The position numbers and the translations under genes were made by a program. The notes under the pieces were generated by a model. The model was given only the letters and a program-made list of their open reading frames with translations. It was not told the origin of the DNA and made no database searches. From positions 18,908,694-18,972,693 of the forward strand of contig CM038703.1 in NCBI GenBank assembly GCA_021613375.1: a stretch of DNA of 64,000 bases. The letters run 5' to 3'. Source of the stretch: Megaleporinus macrocephalus. Taxonomy: Eukaryota > Chordata > Actinopteri > Characiformes > Anostomidae. This document shows positions 25,565 to 36,720 of this stretch, piece by piece (positions within the stretch are counted from its first letter, which is position 1; each line of letters opens with the position of its first letter).

Positions 25565-25815
25565 GCGGGCAGTCTTGGGCTGGAGGTTGAGGAACCAGCT
25601 TTGTGAAGGTCATTGGTTCAATCCCCTGTGGCAAGGCAACTAACCCCCAACTGCTCCCCGAGTGGCCTGGATTGGGCTGCCCACCACTCCGGGCAAGTGT
25701 GCTCACCGCCCCCTAGTATGTGTGTTTACTAGTGCGTGTATTATTGCTGTTGATGTAAATTTACTGAACAGATATTGCTGAGGTCAAATTTCTCTGTGTG
25801 CATGTGCAAATGGTT
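25565..25815 (+). mobile_element. tRNA-derived SINE
   Basis: A polymerase III A-box-like word (TGGGCTGGAGG, 25576-25586) is followed by a perfect B box, GGTTCAATCCC (25615-25625), matching GGTTCRANNCC. The body carries the CAACTGCTCCCCG and GGGCTGCCCACC words of a SINE common in otophysan fishes. The 3' part ends with GAGGTCAAATTTCTCTG. It has a short internal deletion after the B box relative to the usual body. Not a functional tRNA gene: there is no cloverleaf beyond the promoter boxes. Confidence 0.8.
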
Positions 25816-26126
25816 CAACATTTGTTACATTTAAAAATATATTTCATGGTAAAGTACTATAAGATGTTATTTTCTAATGATATTTTTTCAATAATAAAAC
25901 GAGCAGTACACTTAAACAGGGACATACAAGGTGAGTAATGGCTGGGCAGTATATACATAAAAAATTATTTCCAGCTGCTTATTTAACTCCAAATAAAGCT
26001 TAACTACTCCTGTTTAATTGGATTTAGTGCAGATCAGTATGTGACAATGTCATGTTGTCTTCTGCCTCTGGGTAGACTTTTTTGGAAAAAAATTGATGAT
26101 GCCTGTCTATGTGCTGACTTCTAGCA
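25816..26126. other. AT-rich spacer, nothing recognised
   Basis: Ordinary intergenic sequence between the SINE and the LTR-like segment. Confidence 0.5.
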
Positions 26127-26545
26127 GCTGTGACAGTGAGCGTTGGGTCACCTCACATAAAGCCATTTTGTACCTGAAGCCAAGTTGCATGCCTCTGACG
26201 AGAACACTTTGCCATTCAAGGCTGCAGCAAGAGGCTTCAAAACCTTGAGCACCATTAAGCTTGTCTTGAGAGCACCAAGTTATCCCTCCCCTTGGACTTA
26301 CCTGACTCTGCCAAACCAAACCATACAATCTAAGACTCATTAACTCCCTTTTATATAGCCCTCTGTTTGCTTTAGTTGTTTGTGAAGTCTCTGTATTTAT
26401 CCTGAACACTAAGCTTTCCTGTTTTTTTGAATATTGATATGTCCCTGACACCTGCCTGTGTTTTGACTCCCACCTGCTGTGATGAGTGTTGAACTGCCCC
26501 AAATAAAGCCACCCGAAGATGACCTACATGTCATGTAGGTCACTC
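26127..26545 (+). mobile_element. Probable solo LTR
   Basis: About 420 bp beginning TGTGACAG. It contains CTCATTAACTCC followed by TTTATATAG (a TATA box, 26351-26359) and then AATAAAG (26502-26508), the order seen in Gypsy-type LTRs. The right boundary is unclear. A perfect 11-bp-arm palindrome (26520-26542) lies at its end. No internal retroelement genes adjoin it, so a solo LTR fits best. The 131-codon minus-strand frame across it has no domain. Confidence 0.4.
26520..26542. repeat. Palindrome with 11-bp arms
   Basis: TGACCTACATG and its exact inverse flank a single central T. The outer hexamers are TGACCT and AGGTCA, which are nuclear-receptor half-sites in everted orientation with an 11-bp spacer. 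Biological relevance is uncertain. Confidence 0.6.
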
Positions 26546-26862
26546 ACAGTTTTTATAATATTGTGGCAGTCCTTTGCGTTCCAATTTGACAGGATATAGT
26601 GGCATATCATAAAACGTTTCTGCAGTATCATAAGATCACACTTTTTCCATACCACCGACCTCAAGGGTGAGTTGAACAAAAACCTGACCTCAGGTAAAGT
26701 GGGACATATGTCTCAACCAAATGTAACTCTGATAAAGTACCACAAGGATGCTCGTCATTCAGTGTTTCATTGGCAGGGCCTTTTAAAAAATCCTAAAGCA
26801 CCTGCCAAAAACTATTTTCCTCTGTTGCTTAGTTTTGCCCTCCATATTGGTGGATACTATTG
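26546..26862. other. Spacer, nothing recognised
   Basis: Short intergenic stretch upstream of the hAT insertion. Confidence 0.5.
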
Positions 26863-27004
26863 GCTAAAAGTAGGGCTGAACGATTTTGGAAAATAATCTA
26901 ATTGCAATTTTTTATCTATAAATTGCGATTGCGATTTAAAATGCGATTTTTAAAAATGTCTTCTCAAGTATTTTTCAACAAACAGAAGCAATAAATCAAT
27001 CTGT

Positions 27005-27571
27005 TTAATAATAAACAATGTCAGATTTATTTAAGGCACAGATAACAATAAAGCAAACAAATATACGCTTTCCCTTTTCACCATTTGTTTTTTTTTTAAT
27101 AGATGCTTGAAGGCAGCGAGCTTTTAAATTTAAATCTTCATCAATGTAATGAACCGTTAAACTCTGGTATGGCTCCGATGTACGGCTGGACCACAGATCA
27201 GTTGTTGTGGCAAAAAACTCCACTGTTTTCAGCTCAGCTGAAACTCTGTTTCGGCATTTTTTGTACAGCTCAGGTATAGCAACCTGGCTAAAATATGTGC
27301 GTGAGGGCATTTGGTAGCGCATACCCAGTGTGTTTAACAAAGCCATGAAGCCGGGCTTGTTCACTATATTAACGGGCATCATGTCTTTCGCTATGAACTC
27401 CGTTACTGCCCGAGTTATTTCAGCGTGCCGCTTTGAATTATGTCCATAAGGAGTTACACTTTCAAACAGTTCGGTCAGTGATCCCTGTCGGCTGGTACTT
27501 GGCGTATTTGAAGATGCAGCACTGGTCGTTGGCATTTTAGCCTTGCAAATATCATACGAGGCTTTGTGGTG
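27005..27571 (-). pseudogene. hAT transposase core, first part, truncated
   Basis: Continues the BED finger in the shifted frame. It contains the linker, the YFSQVAIPELY segment and TTDLWSS (residues 111-117 counted from the Met at 27535-27533). In hAT transposases this motif carries the first catalytic Asp. It ends shortly after LTVHYIDED; the next residues (lysine-rich, then hydrophobic) come from the 3' non-coding end. The second catalytic Asp, the Glu and the C-terminal dimerisation domain are absent, so no active transposase can be made. Confidence 0.85.
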
Positions 27572-27765
27572 TTTTTTAAATGCTGAAAAAGGTTTGTAGT
27601 GTTACCTCGCGTCGTAGCAACATTAGCAAGGCACGTTTTGCACAGTACCTGACGTTGAGCAGCATCTTCTTTTTTAAAGCCAAAGTAATTCCACACAACT
27701 GATGTGCTGCCCCTCTTTGGTATTAGACTTTCAGTTGTGTCAGCTTCTGTCGAGCCTGAAGCCAT
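27572..27765 (-). pseudogene. hAT transposase N-terminus, BED zinc finger
   Basis: The frame begins with MASGSTEAD at 27765 and runs into a BED-type zinc finger: VVWNYFGF, then the CKTC pair, then NLFQHL with the histidines. The BED finger is the DNA-binding domain of ZBED/hAT transposases. Frame is lost at a run of six A's (T's on the plus strand, 27572-27577); the sequence continuing in the next frame is the expected KxHHK end of the finger. I chose the start at 27765 because the longer upstream frame runs through GAGCC repeats. It is a one-base frameshift, or possibly a homopolymer sequencing error. Confidence 0.85.
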
Positions 27766-27840
27766 TGTGCAGCATGTTAAAGTGCGCTGTGTTGACTTCA
27801 CTTCTCCACCTCCCTGCCTCCTGCTCGGGTTTGCTCCGTT

Positions 27841-27890
27841 CGTCCTCGGCTCGGCTCGGCTCGGCTCGGCTCGCTCCCAAGTCACGTGAC
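27841..27890 (-). promoter_or_regulatory. hAT 5' region: GAGCC repeat and palindromic E-box
   Basis: Upstream of the BED frame lie about five tandem GAGCC units (minus strand; 27845-27873) and then GTCACGTGAC (27881-27890), a perfect 10-bp palindromic E-box. That word matches the high-affinity USF/MiT-TFE (CLEAR-type) consensus. Position, GC richness and E-box suggest the transposase promoter; this is inferred. Confidence 0.5.
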
Positions 27891-27985
27891 CAGTTTAAAT
27901 CGCAGCCTGTGCGGTTAGAGAATCGCGTTTTTAAATATCGCGAGATTATCGCAAATGCAATTAATCGTTCAGCCCTAGCTAAAAG

Positions 27986-28628
27986 TACCTAGTATCACAG
28001 GGCACCTTTACAGACAAGTTCAGCCATGCATAGTAACAGTCTGAAATGCCCTGTATCCCTCCACTGATACCTCATAGAGCGTGCCAATTCCATTTCACCA
28101 GTGGCACTAAATCACACATACACACACACATACTGTTCCCTCTGCTGTGCTATTTTGTTTGTTCACAAGTGGAATCAGGACATTACAGTAATTAACGCCA
28201 CCACGAATGTGTGAGTGTTCAGGCACATCCTGTCGTGATGATGTGTCACTGCTTTGTCTCAAAAAAGGCCAAGCAACATTTGATTTCAGGACTTCCTTTG
28301 GCCTTACAAACAACCTGCAATCAATATACGCCATCCAGCCTAAACCCTTACAGCTTGCTACGCTTGCGCATTCGAATGCCAGAGTAATCTACTGAACCAC
28401 ATGGAGCATTCTGAGATAAACTAAGGGGAAAGGGTATGGTTTTCATTGAACACAAGCCCCTCTGGATTCCCTGCCATTCCGATAACAGAGCATATTGAAT
28501 CTCAGGATTAGCACAGAGTGCTGAAATGAAAACAATGTCCTTTTCAAAACTGCATTGAATCTGCAAAAACCATGCACATATAAATTTTTGCATAAAATTC
28601 TGTTCAGTAAAAAATTGTTTACTGCTCC

Positions 28629-28670
<42 letters not shown>

Positions 28671-29261
28671 GTAAAGCACAATATGGCACTATTAGATTAT
28701 ATCTTCACTGTGAGGTTGAACATGGTATAGATATGTGTGCCATTCCTGCACTGGTTTGTTCATGTCAGCAATGGTACCTGAAGAATGTGGGATTTTGAAA
28801 CGAGGGCTCTACAAGGAGTCGCAGGTGTTCCAGCAGCAACCCAGTTCTTCCCACCAGCACCTTTTAGCCAGAAAAATACTCTCTCTTTGAAGAGACTGAT
28901 GAAAAGCAGATGAGAGATTTAACCTCTAGCCACAAACTCCTGAGCCTTTTGATGTCTATCAAGCAATGTTTATTCACCTGGCATTCATGCTGGTTACGAA
29001 AATCTCATTTTAGGGAACAGAGGGCAAGCCCACCGAGCGTCCCAAGGAACAGATAAAAGTGGATACAAGATGTACTGAAGAAATGGCTTTCTGAGTTAGC
29101 TTATTCCAGAACAAATTATATCCAGTAACATACAAATGGAGACATCATGCTGGATGACAGGAAAAGTATTCACACTCTAGTCCTTCATCAGAGGTCACAG
29201 GATGCTGCCCAGAGGACAATGCTGACCACATATTTTAGGTTGGTGGGCTAATCTAGGTGTT
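27986..29261. other. Intergenic sequence, nothing gene-like
   Basis: Mostly unique sequence. 28190-28420 is CNE-like in texture. A (TTA)n microsatellite occurs at 28631-28670 and gives the asparagine/isoleucine runs in the overlapping minus-strand frames. Confidence 0.5.
28631..28670. repeat. (TTA)n microsatellite
   Basis: About 13 uninterrupted TTA units. Confidence 0.95.
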
Positions 29262-29556
29262 TATTAACAGAAGCACTGCTGGGTCTGATCCACTCATACT
29301 AGCACACCATTACTATGTTAGTGTCACTGGAGTGCTGGGAATGATCCACCACTCACACAATACCTGCTCTGTGGAGGTCTAGTGGGGGTCCTGACCACGA
29401 AACAACAGGGTGAGAGGGGTAACACAAAAGTACACAGAAAAACAGATGGACTACAGTCTGAAATTGTAGAGCTACAAAGTGCTCCTACATGGTAAGACGA
29501 GCTGATAAAATGAACACTGAGTGTAGATACAAAAGGTGTACCTAATGAAGTGGCTG
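29262..29556. repeat. Dispersed fish repeat family A, copy 2
   Basis: Contains the full internal order AAGCACTGCTG, TCTGATCCACTCATAC, GTGTCACTG-AGTGCTG, GATCCACCACTC, CCTGCTCTGTGG, AAACAGATGGACTAC, GATAAAATGAAC, ending GTGTACCTAATGAAGTGGC. It is longer at its 5' side than copy 1 (18950) and shares that copy's 3' end type. The minus-strand frame (29324-29578) is the same spurious repeat translation as in copy 1. Confidence 0.85.
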
Positions 29557-32500
29557 GTCCACATGCATGTGAATACACAGCTAGTCTACATTATACATTA
29601 TACTACTATAATGTTTAACATTCTAATTTATTAGAGTAAATTAAACTTGTGGTGTTTAGTGAAAATAGTACAACAGATATAAAACTGACAAAGAGTTAAT
29701 GCACAGAGAAGACAGGGCAAAATATCAAATAAAGAAAGAAGGCAAACAGACAAATGGATATTTTCAAACGCATAGAGCTTTGAACATACAAACACAAAGT
29801 CAGTCTGGTCCATCTGTAGCCTTTGTTTACTTTTTCCATCAATGACAGAAAGCTGGGCAACATCAGCCAAGATTATTAACAGAATGCACCATAAAAAGAA
29901 CGCAGTCAATTCAAACAGGAAAACAAACCTAGCAAACTGACTGGCATAGTGAGCACCTAGGTGCCACAGAGACTATTCCAATATACCCCCAATAAAAAAA
30001 AACAAACAAGATGTCTCTGACAGCTCTAAAAGAAAGTCCTCTCATTTGCAGGCAAATTTGCAAGTCTTCTCTAGTCAGCGCCGAGTGTTAATTGGAAGAG
30101 ACAAGTGACTCCAATGGAAAAGGACAGTGTCATTGAACAAACCTTCCCAACCACAACAAAAACAACATCAACAAATTGTAATAAATGCAAATCACGTCAC
30201 AAGCATGGTTTACAGATCTGGAAATGAAGAATGTGACTCTGCTGCTGCTAGGCAGCAATAACATGCATCATAAAAACTCTTGTAACATCAACGCTCCTTA
30301 GTAGCATTGTCTAATCAAGACTTTTCAACTGTACACACTAACTGTTCAGTTGGTTAGGCTCTAAATCGTTCATCAATTTTGTCGATGGTGCAAATGCTCC
30401 TTATAACAAACATCATTATAGGTTCAAATAAGCAAAGTATGGGAGCTCTCAGAGTGTGAAAAACGCCTCTCGACTGGAACTCAAGGAAAAAACTGTTAAT
30501 TGCACATTTGGAACAAAACAAAAGTCTAATACGCATTCAACGCACGTCAATCACTTGACCAAATGACTCATTTGACATTAATTAATTTAAATCTCATCTG
30601 ACGTTAAGAAACTATGCAAAATCAATTTCCAGTGTCGCTGAATAGGGACTTCCATTTACAATGCACTCCCAATTAAAAGGCCAATATAGATATGAACAAA
30701 GCCATTATTTAACATTGAAGGTTTTAATGTCTTCAGAATTACTGAGAAATCAGTAAATCAGAACAGTATAGAAACACTGATGGACACTGAATGTATGGGA
30801 CTTCAGGAATATACAAGAAATGTTAATTAAAATTAGCAAGATCAACCAAACCTGGCTTGTGAGATAGCTGAGCAATTGATGTATTTAACATTCATTAAAG
30901 CTCAATCTGGTAACACCCAGGTCAGTTTTATTAGCATTTATTAGCATGCAACAGGGGACACGCAATATCTTTCTGTCTATCACTATGCTACTAATCCCTA
31001 CAAACTATAATTGACTAGCTGGATAAAGTCTAAGTTTAAGATGGGATTATGAATTATTATACTGTAATAATTCATACTGATGTTTTTCTACATTTCAAGC
31101 TGTAACTTACACTGATTTAGTATCAGGCATAACTTTAGATCTTGAAAGAATGAGGACACGTAGCTATTTTTTTTAGGCTGGCAGCTTTTAAGACAGAAAC
31201 CACATAATGTAGTGATGTTATCTTGTGAGATAAACCGTTACACTTTACAAAGACATGAAATTTGAATTAACAGCCCATGACAGTAATGTGGGTTTTCAGG
31301 CTTTGACTTTTCTGTGAAGGTTATCTTTTGAGTGTAATCTAGACTAAGAAGCCAGAGAGGAAATATCTGGAGCAATATTTTCAGTAGAACCGGTAATGAT
31401 GTTAATGATGTGATGGTTGCAAAGACACTGTCAGAGCCAGTCTACAGACAACCTACCCACGTGCAAGTGTCCACAATTAATAGGCATGGGGCTAAAATTG
31501 CTAATTAAATACACTGCTAGTCAATCACCCATTAATGTTAATATTTATGGAAAACAAGACAGTAAAATGTTTGATATGTTTTGGGTAAATCTGGAAGTGA
31601 ATTACACTAGCTGTAATATTTTATGTTTCTGTTAATTTAATTTTTTACAGGTGTGTATTCTGTAGACTGTTTACATGCACAAAAAGCTACATACCTCACT
31701 AAAGGAAAGAGAAAATATAGAAAAGCATAATAGACTAAAATATTTATGTTGCTAAAGTTGCTAAACTGAAAAAATCAGTTCAGGTCAACTGAGTGATTAT
31801 GATATATGTTTTAATATATATTTAGTATATATTTAAATACTTTGTTTAATATGTACATTTTTATATATTCTTATTCATTAATTATTACAATTACACTACA
31901 GAATATTAACAGAATGTGAATGCCTATTTGAATGCAAAAAATGATCTGAATGCTGCCTAGCCATGCTGTTATTCAAAAGCCATGTTGCTATAACCAGATG
32001 TTTTCATCACAGTGTCACAGTCTATGTGGAATTTAATTTTAATTTAATCATGTAAAAATAAACAATGTGATGTCATTTCCCAGACCGAGATGGACTAAGA
32101 GATGAGATTTTCAGACAGATGTTGAAGAGGATGGTAATGTAGGTTCAGTAAGGTTGATGGCCAATTTTGGTGTGTTTTCCAGAAATAGCTGCTCTTTGAG
32201 GGTGGAAGGTGCTTTCCATTTTGTAAACTAAAAACCAGGCATACTTTTAGCATCTGACCATCATGTTAAGAGTCAGATCGAGCAAACACTCACAGATCCT
32301 TTGAACAGGGTTCAGGGAAGGCCCTTTTCCTTCCATTTCCATGAGACTTAGTAGAATCATCAGTTGTGGAAGCATACGTCAAACGCAGGACAATGAGTAG
32401 GAAAGTAGGCTGCATTGGATCCAGGTCTTGGTATAAGCCCTGGCTTGGTGGTGGTGGGGGGGTGGATTTTAGGTTGCCAGGGGAGGTGGATGATTCACCT

Positions 32501-33635
32501 GCTTGCCTTTCAGCTCCACTGGGTCAGAAATTGAAATCCAGCAGTGCAGATGGATCTTAAATTGGAAGTAGCTTTACAGATGGAAAAGATGAAAACCTAG
32601 TTTAGAGTGTCCTGTAACCTCTTGACAAGAGAGAGAATCAAATTAACCTGGCAGCAGATTTGCAGCGGAAGCTTTACTTGCTCGTCGAGTCGTATCTCGT
32701 GACAAGTCGGACTCCTGTGGAGTTGTGTGAAGAAAAATTAGCCTAGCTTTAATGGCCCTGGATCTTCCAGTCTGAACAAGTTGCCTCAAGAATAGGTTGT
32801 GGCTGAATGGGATAGGTGATACTGTGATCGCTAGTGATAAGGGCCTAGGACTTTTGAATGGGCTAAAGAATAGGGCGCTTTCATTCAAGTGACATTCCAG
32901 TGCATGCCTCATTTCAGCTGCAATGCTTCTCTGACTCAAATGAATGCAGATATAGGAGGAACTATTAAATCATAATTTTCACCCTGAATACAAAGCTTCC
33001 ACTGTGCAACGCAAGTTCTGATATAAAATGTTTAGACCAGGCTAAGTTCTAATATGGTTATGTTGTACGTTTTAAAGTGTTAAAGCAGAATAAACATTTT
33101 GTAGGTGTTTGTACATGTGCATTGAAATAATCAATAAAACAAATTCCACATATTGATGCTCACTCTGTGCATAATTATCATATCCTTCTGTCTCATGTCA
33201 CATCAGTGTGTGTGAGAGCGCCACAATCTGAATTACCAGGAGATTCAAAATATATTCCATGTGCTATACAGCTTGCTGTGAGAACAGCTGTCAGAAACAG
33301 AAATTGAAAGGGTTACTGTTTTCCTGTGTCAGCTAACTGACACAGCAATGTTTAATTACTTTCATACTGAAGCACTAATATTGAATATCACTAAAGTCAA
33401 GATTTACTGTAAAAAGCCATCTAACAAACCACTAATGTAGCCACATCACTGTTTTATTTTATTCACAGATATCACATACGCTCTCTCTCTCTTTCACATA
33501 CTTTTTTTTTTAAGTATGGTATGTTGGTTCTATGTACTGAACCATGCCAACATATGCCAACATAGTTCTTAGCCATTCTATAGTGAGTTTAAAAGACCTC
33601 AAATCAGTAACCAGTGTGAACTGCATATAATTCAA
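29557..33635. other. Long quiet intergenic stretch
   Basis: No gene, RNA gene or confident transposon was recognised across about 4 kb. Composition is AT-rich, notably 31630-31930. A G-rich patch lies at 32449-32463. A small palindrome, CTGTGTCAG-CTAA-CTGACACAG (33324-33345), contains TGTCA/TGACA, the core of MEIS/TGIF-type sites. The scattered 60-98-codon frames are chance. Confidence 0.5.
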
Positions 33636-33660
33636 TTTTTTTTTTTTTTTTTTTTTTTTT
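33636..33660. repeat. Poly(T), 25 bp
   Basis: Uninterrupted T run. It could be the tail of a minus-strand retrotransposed sequence, but no retrocopy was recognised next to it. Confidence 0.85.
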
Positions 33661-36300
33661 ATGTATTTTCAGTACTGGTATTTACTTTTCTGTTAATTCC
33701 CCACCATCACTCTTATTGAGGTCACATGTCTAATATAGATAAATAACTGTAGTTGCAGTTAGGATTGAAAACCCCTGTCACAGACCAATGCAAGCCTTTC
33801 CAAGGGGGTGGAATGCTTCAATATAAATCAAAGATTGGAATATACCAGTAATTTCTTAAATCATTATAATCATAAACGTTTGTCCGTCACACAGATTATG
33901 ATATAGCAGTACTTAATGTTGAAGTCTGTACTTTAATTTCCCAATGACCTTTCCTGCGTTAAATTGGCACCTAGCTAATGGTTTAAAACCACATGGCTCT
34001 ATAGTGACATTTGAAGCTTTTAACAGACAGGTAACACATTTTCACTCCAGTTGTACTTTGAATCTAGCTGGTTGTAAAACACAATTGTGTTTTTATATGC
34101 GGGGTGTGTTGACTATGGTTTTGGACCCCCTACTTTATATACACAGAATTTGCCAAACATAATGGTATTTGTAAGATTCTGCATATTTTTATCCTTTACT
34201 AATGTGGGACATGAGTTTTTTACCTTGTTGATAGAGGATAAAGTTGTGTGGCTGTAGAACTGTTTAAACGAGCCTTTAAACCGCAGATATCATGTGTTTA
34301 GACAATGACAATGTGGCCAACCACTTTATAATGGCCTTTATTTTGTTCCAGTTACTACCTTTAAAATAAAAAACAATATATTTTCATTAAACATGGCAGT
34401 GTCTCGAGTCAATTCTGTCAACTCCAGTGTTAGAAGTCGATTCCAGAGCATTAAAAACTCTCCAAAGAAACTGAAGCTTGTTTGAATAAATTGCACCAAC
34501 TGTATTTTAAAGAGATGATAATGTTACAGTTTGTATTTAATATCCTACCAAATTACAGAAAGCCAACCTTTGCCTACTCCCATTACAGTTAACCCACTAA
34601 TTGTCTTATCCAAGAAGCACTAAATATCAGATCCCTGAATATTACAAAGCATAGAGCAGGTGCAGCTAGGAATACATGAATACATCTGAGCAGATTCCAA
34701 GTGATTATTTTTGTATGCATGCAGCACCACAGCGCAAATGAGGAAATATTTATTTTATTCTGATTTGTGGAGGTACTTCTCAATCCAAGTACCAAGTACC
34801 GGCTTCTTCAGAACACATAAATCCTGCAGTTTCAGTTATGTGAGCGCATAATTTAGCTGTTTCAGAGCTCTTCATGACTCTGTCTACCAAGCTTGAAAAC
34901 CAGGCATATTTCTTACTCTGCGAATCCCATCTGTTTGCTAGAGCTGAACTGAATCTTAGAGCACGAAAATGAACATCGTTTGAGTGATGCATTTGGCAGG
35001 CAGTACGCACAAAATATGGTGTAATAACATGAAAAGCTTTAAATGATATTATGTGACTATGTGACTCACAACACATGGATTTACAAGATTTCTGTCTTGT
35101 AACATCTTTGCAGAAGCTGAGCCTAGTACAGTCTGTCTCCACGTGACAACTGTAAACCATTCCCTTAACTACCATAACGGCCACCTTAGGCACATCATTA
35201 GGCACTCCCAGTGTTTTATAGTACTCCAGCACTATTCTCTTTTGGTGGCAGTAACATTCTCAATAGGTCGCATCTGACAGAGACAATTTCGGTGACAGGG
35301 CAGCTACACTTCTGGGCTATAGAAAGACTCAGTCTTATAAATGGCAAAATAGTTCATTTAGAGACACGATAGCAAGATTCAAGAACAGCTAATTTTGATG
35401 GGGAGCATTTCAGCAAATGTCAAATTAAAAAAAGGAATGCCAAAAACCACAAAATGTCCCTTCAAGGAATTACTCCATGTCCTATTTAAGGTCCAGTTTT
35501 AACTGCCAATTGTAAAAGAGGCCCCAAGCATGCAAATCTGATCAATCTTATTTTACTTCACCTTTCACTTGCACATTTCACACAAGTAGCAATTAGAAGT
35601 TGCACAGACTAGTCCACCTGTCATCTTCACTGTTCTGCAATTACATTTTAAGTTTGATGCCTACTAGTCACTGATAATGTGATTATGGCACTAACAATAT
35701 AGGAGGATGTTGAGAAGCCTGTTGATTTCAGGGTTTATAGTATTGTAGTTATAGCTACATGTTACAATAGTGCTACACATGAGACATTTTAAAGCAGTCC
35801 CCGCACTATTTTTTCAGGATTGGCCTTCGCCATTTTGATTTAAGGTTTGCTGCATTTTGAAGTACTTGTTTGTTGTGTGATAAAAATATCTTGAGTCCAA
35901 ACAAGCAGGAAACACTTCTGGAGGTTTTGAAATAGGTCAGGACATTCACAATGCACAATAAGAAAATGTACAGATCTGTTAGGAGTGCTCATTAGCATAT
36001 ACCCCGTGGTTATTTCCATATCCTACATATTCACTTTAGCCAAATCTATGAGGTGTTTTCCATATAAAAAAAAAACAAACATAAATGGATAATACACTCA
36101 TTGTTCAATAATGCCTTATACACTTTAATAGATAAACAAAGACACAGTCAGCTATAAATAAATTAAAATAATTTGTTTATTATGGACTCACTGAAAACAC
36201 TGATATCGTAGCTTCGTGAAACATCAGTATCACACTGCCCAGTCCAAATGTTTCTCAGACTGATTAACATCAGCTTTCACAGTAAGCCACATGGTTTGTG
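33661..36300. other. Intergenic sequence, nothing gene-like
   Basis: AT-rich to mixed sequence. The minus-strand 150-codon frame at 34780-35232 is one of the longest non-transposon frames but has no domain, signal peptide or membrane segment that I recognise. Its length is near the chance maximum for a window this size. Confidence 0.45.
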
Positions 36301-36720
36301 GCTCCACACTGTCCATATGAACAGGCTCTATCTAAGGCCTCTACTGCGCCATGCAGCAATAACACAATTAGTCCAGCTCAGCACTGTCACAACACATTCC
36401 GCTTCTGCATAATGCAAATGCTGGTGGAGGCAGTCTGGGTGCTGCAGTGAGGCAGTCTGCTGCTATGTGGGCTCTGTTTCTCTGTCTGTGGTTGCGAGAT
36501 AGTAGAGGGCGGAGGAGTATTTGGGGGGTGTTGGAGGGGGGTCGTCGGGGGCTGGTTGGGGGGGGGGGTTTGGTGGCCAAAGCTGCGCCAGCAGCTGGAG
36601 ACTTTAATCATAGAATGAAAGTCAAGCTGTTCTTGATCAATCAAACTGTATTATATCTGGAAAGTGGGTGACCTTGAGTTTAACTCAGCAATAACAGCAA
36701 TTAGCAGCAATATGTCTGAC
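36301..36720. other. CNE-like segment with G-rich tract
   Basis: No gene. Unique sequence around a G-rich tract (36523-36568), listed separately. The proline-rich minus-strand frames are its by-product. Confidence 0.3.
36523..36568 (+). other. G-quadruplex-prone tract
   Basis: Four runs of at least five G's (36523-36528, 36535-36541, 36547-36551, 36558-36568) separated by loops of five or six bases. This meets the usual intramolecular quadruplex pattern on the plus strand. Confidence 0.7.

Larger units (their letters stand above)
26863..27985 (-). mobile_element. hAT transposon with intact ends and 8-bp target duplication
   Basis: The element proper is 26871-27977 (1107 bp). Its ends are perfect 15-bp inverted repeats, TAGGGCTGAACGATT (26871-26885; inverse at 27963-27977). 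It is flanked on both sides by the exact 8-bp duplication GCTAAAAG (26863-26870 and 27978-27985), the length typical of hAT insertions. On the minus strand it encodes a BED zinc finger and the start of the transposase core, then runs straight into the 3' terminal region, so the rest of the core and the dimerisation domain have been deleted. The deletion joint is near the T run at 27087-27098. It is non-autonomous now, but its ends look young. Confidence 0.95.

Noticed and set aside
25565..25640. Possible tRNA gene
   Set aside because: A and B boxes are present, but the sequence does not fold as a tRNA and continues into a SINE body.
28348..28689. Asn- and Ile-rich minus-strand frames
   Set aside because: Come from the (TTA)n microsatellite.
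33636..33660. Tail of a processed pseudogene
   Set aside because: A 25-bp T run alone; no retrocopy or target duplication recognised beside it.
34780..35232. 150-codon minus-strand open frame
   Set aside because: No domain, signal or membrane segment recognised; near the longest frame expected by chance.
36368..36644. Proline-rich minus-strand frames
   Set aside because: Translation of the G-rich tract's complementary strand; no domain.
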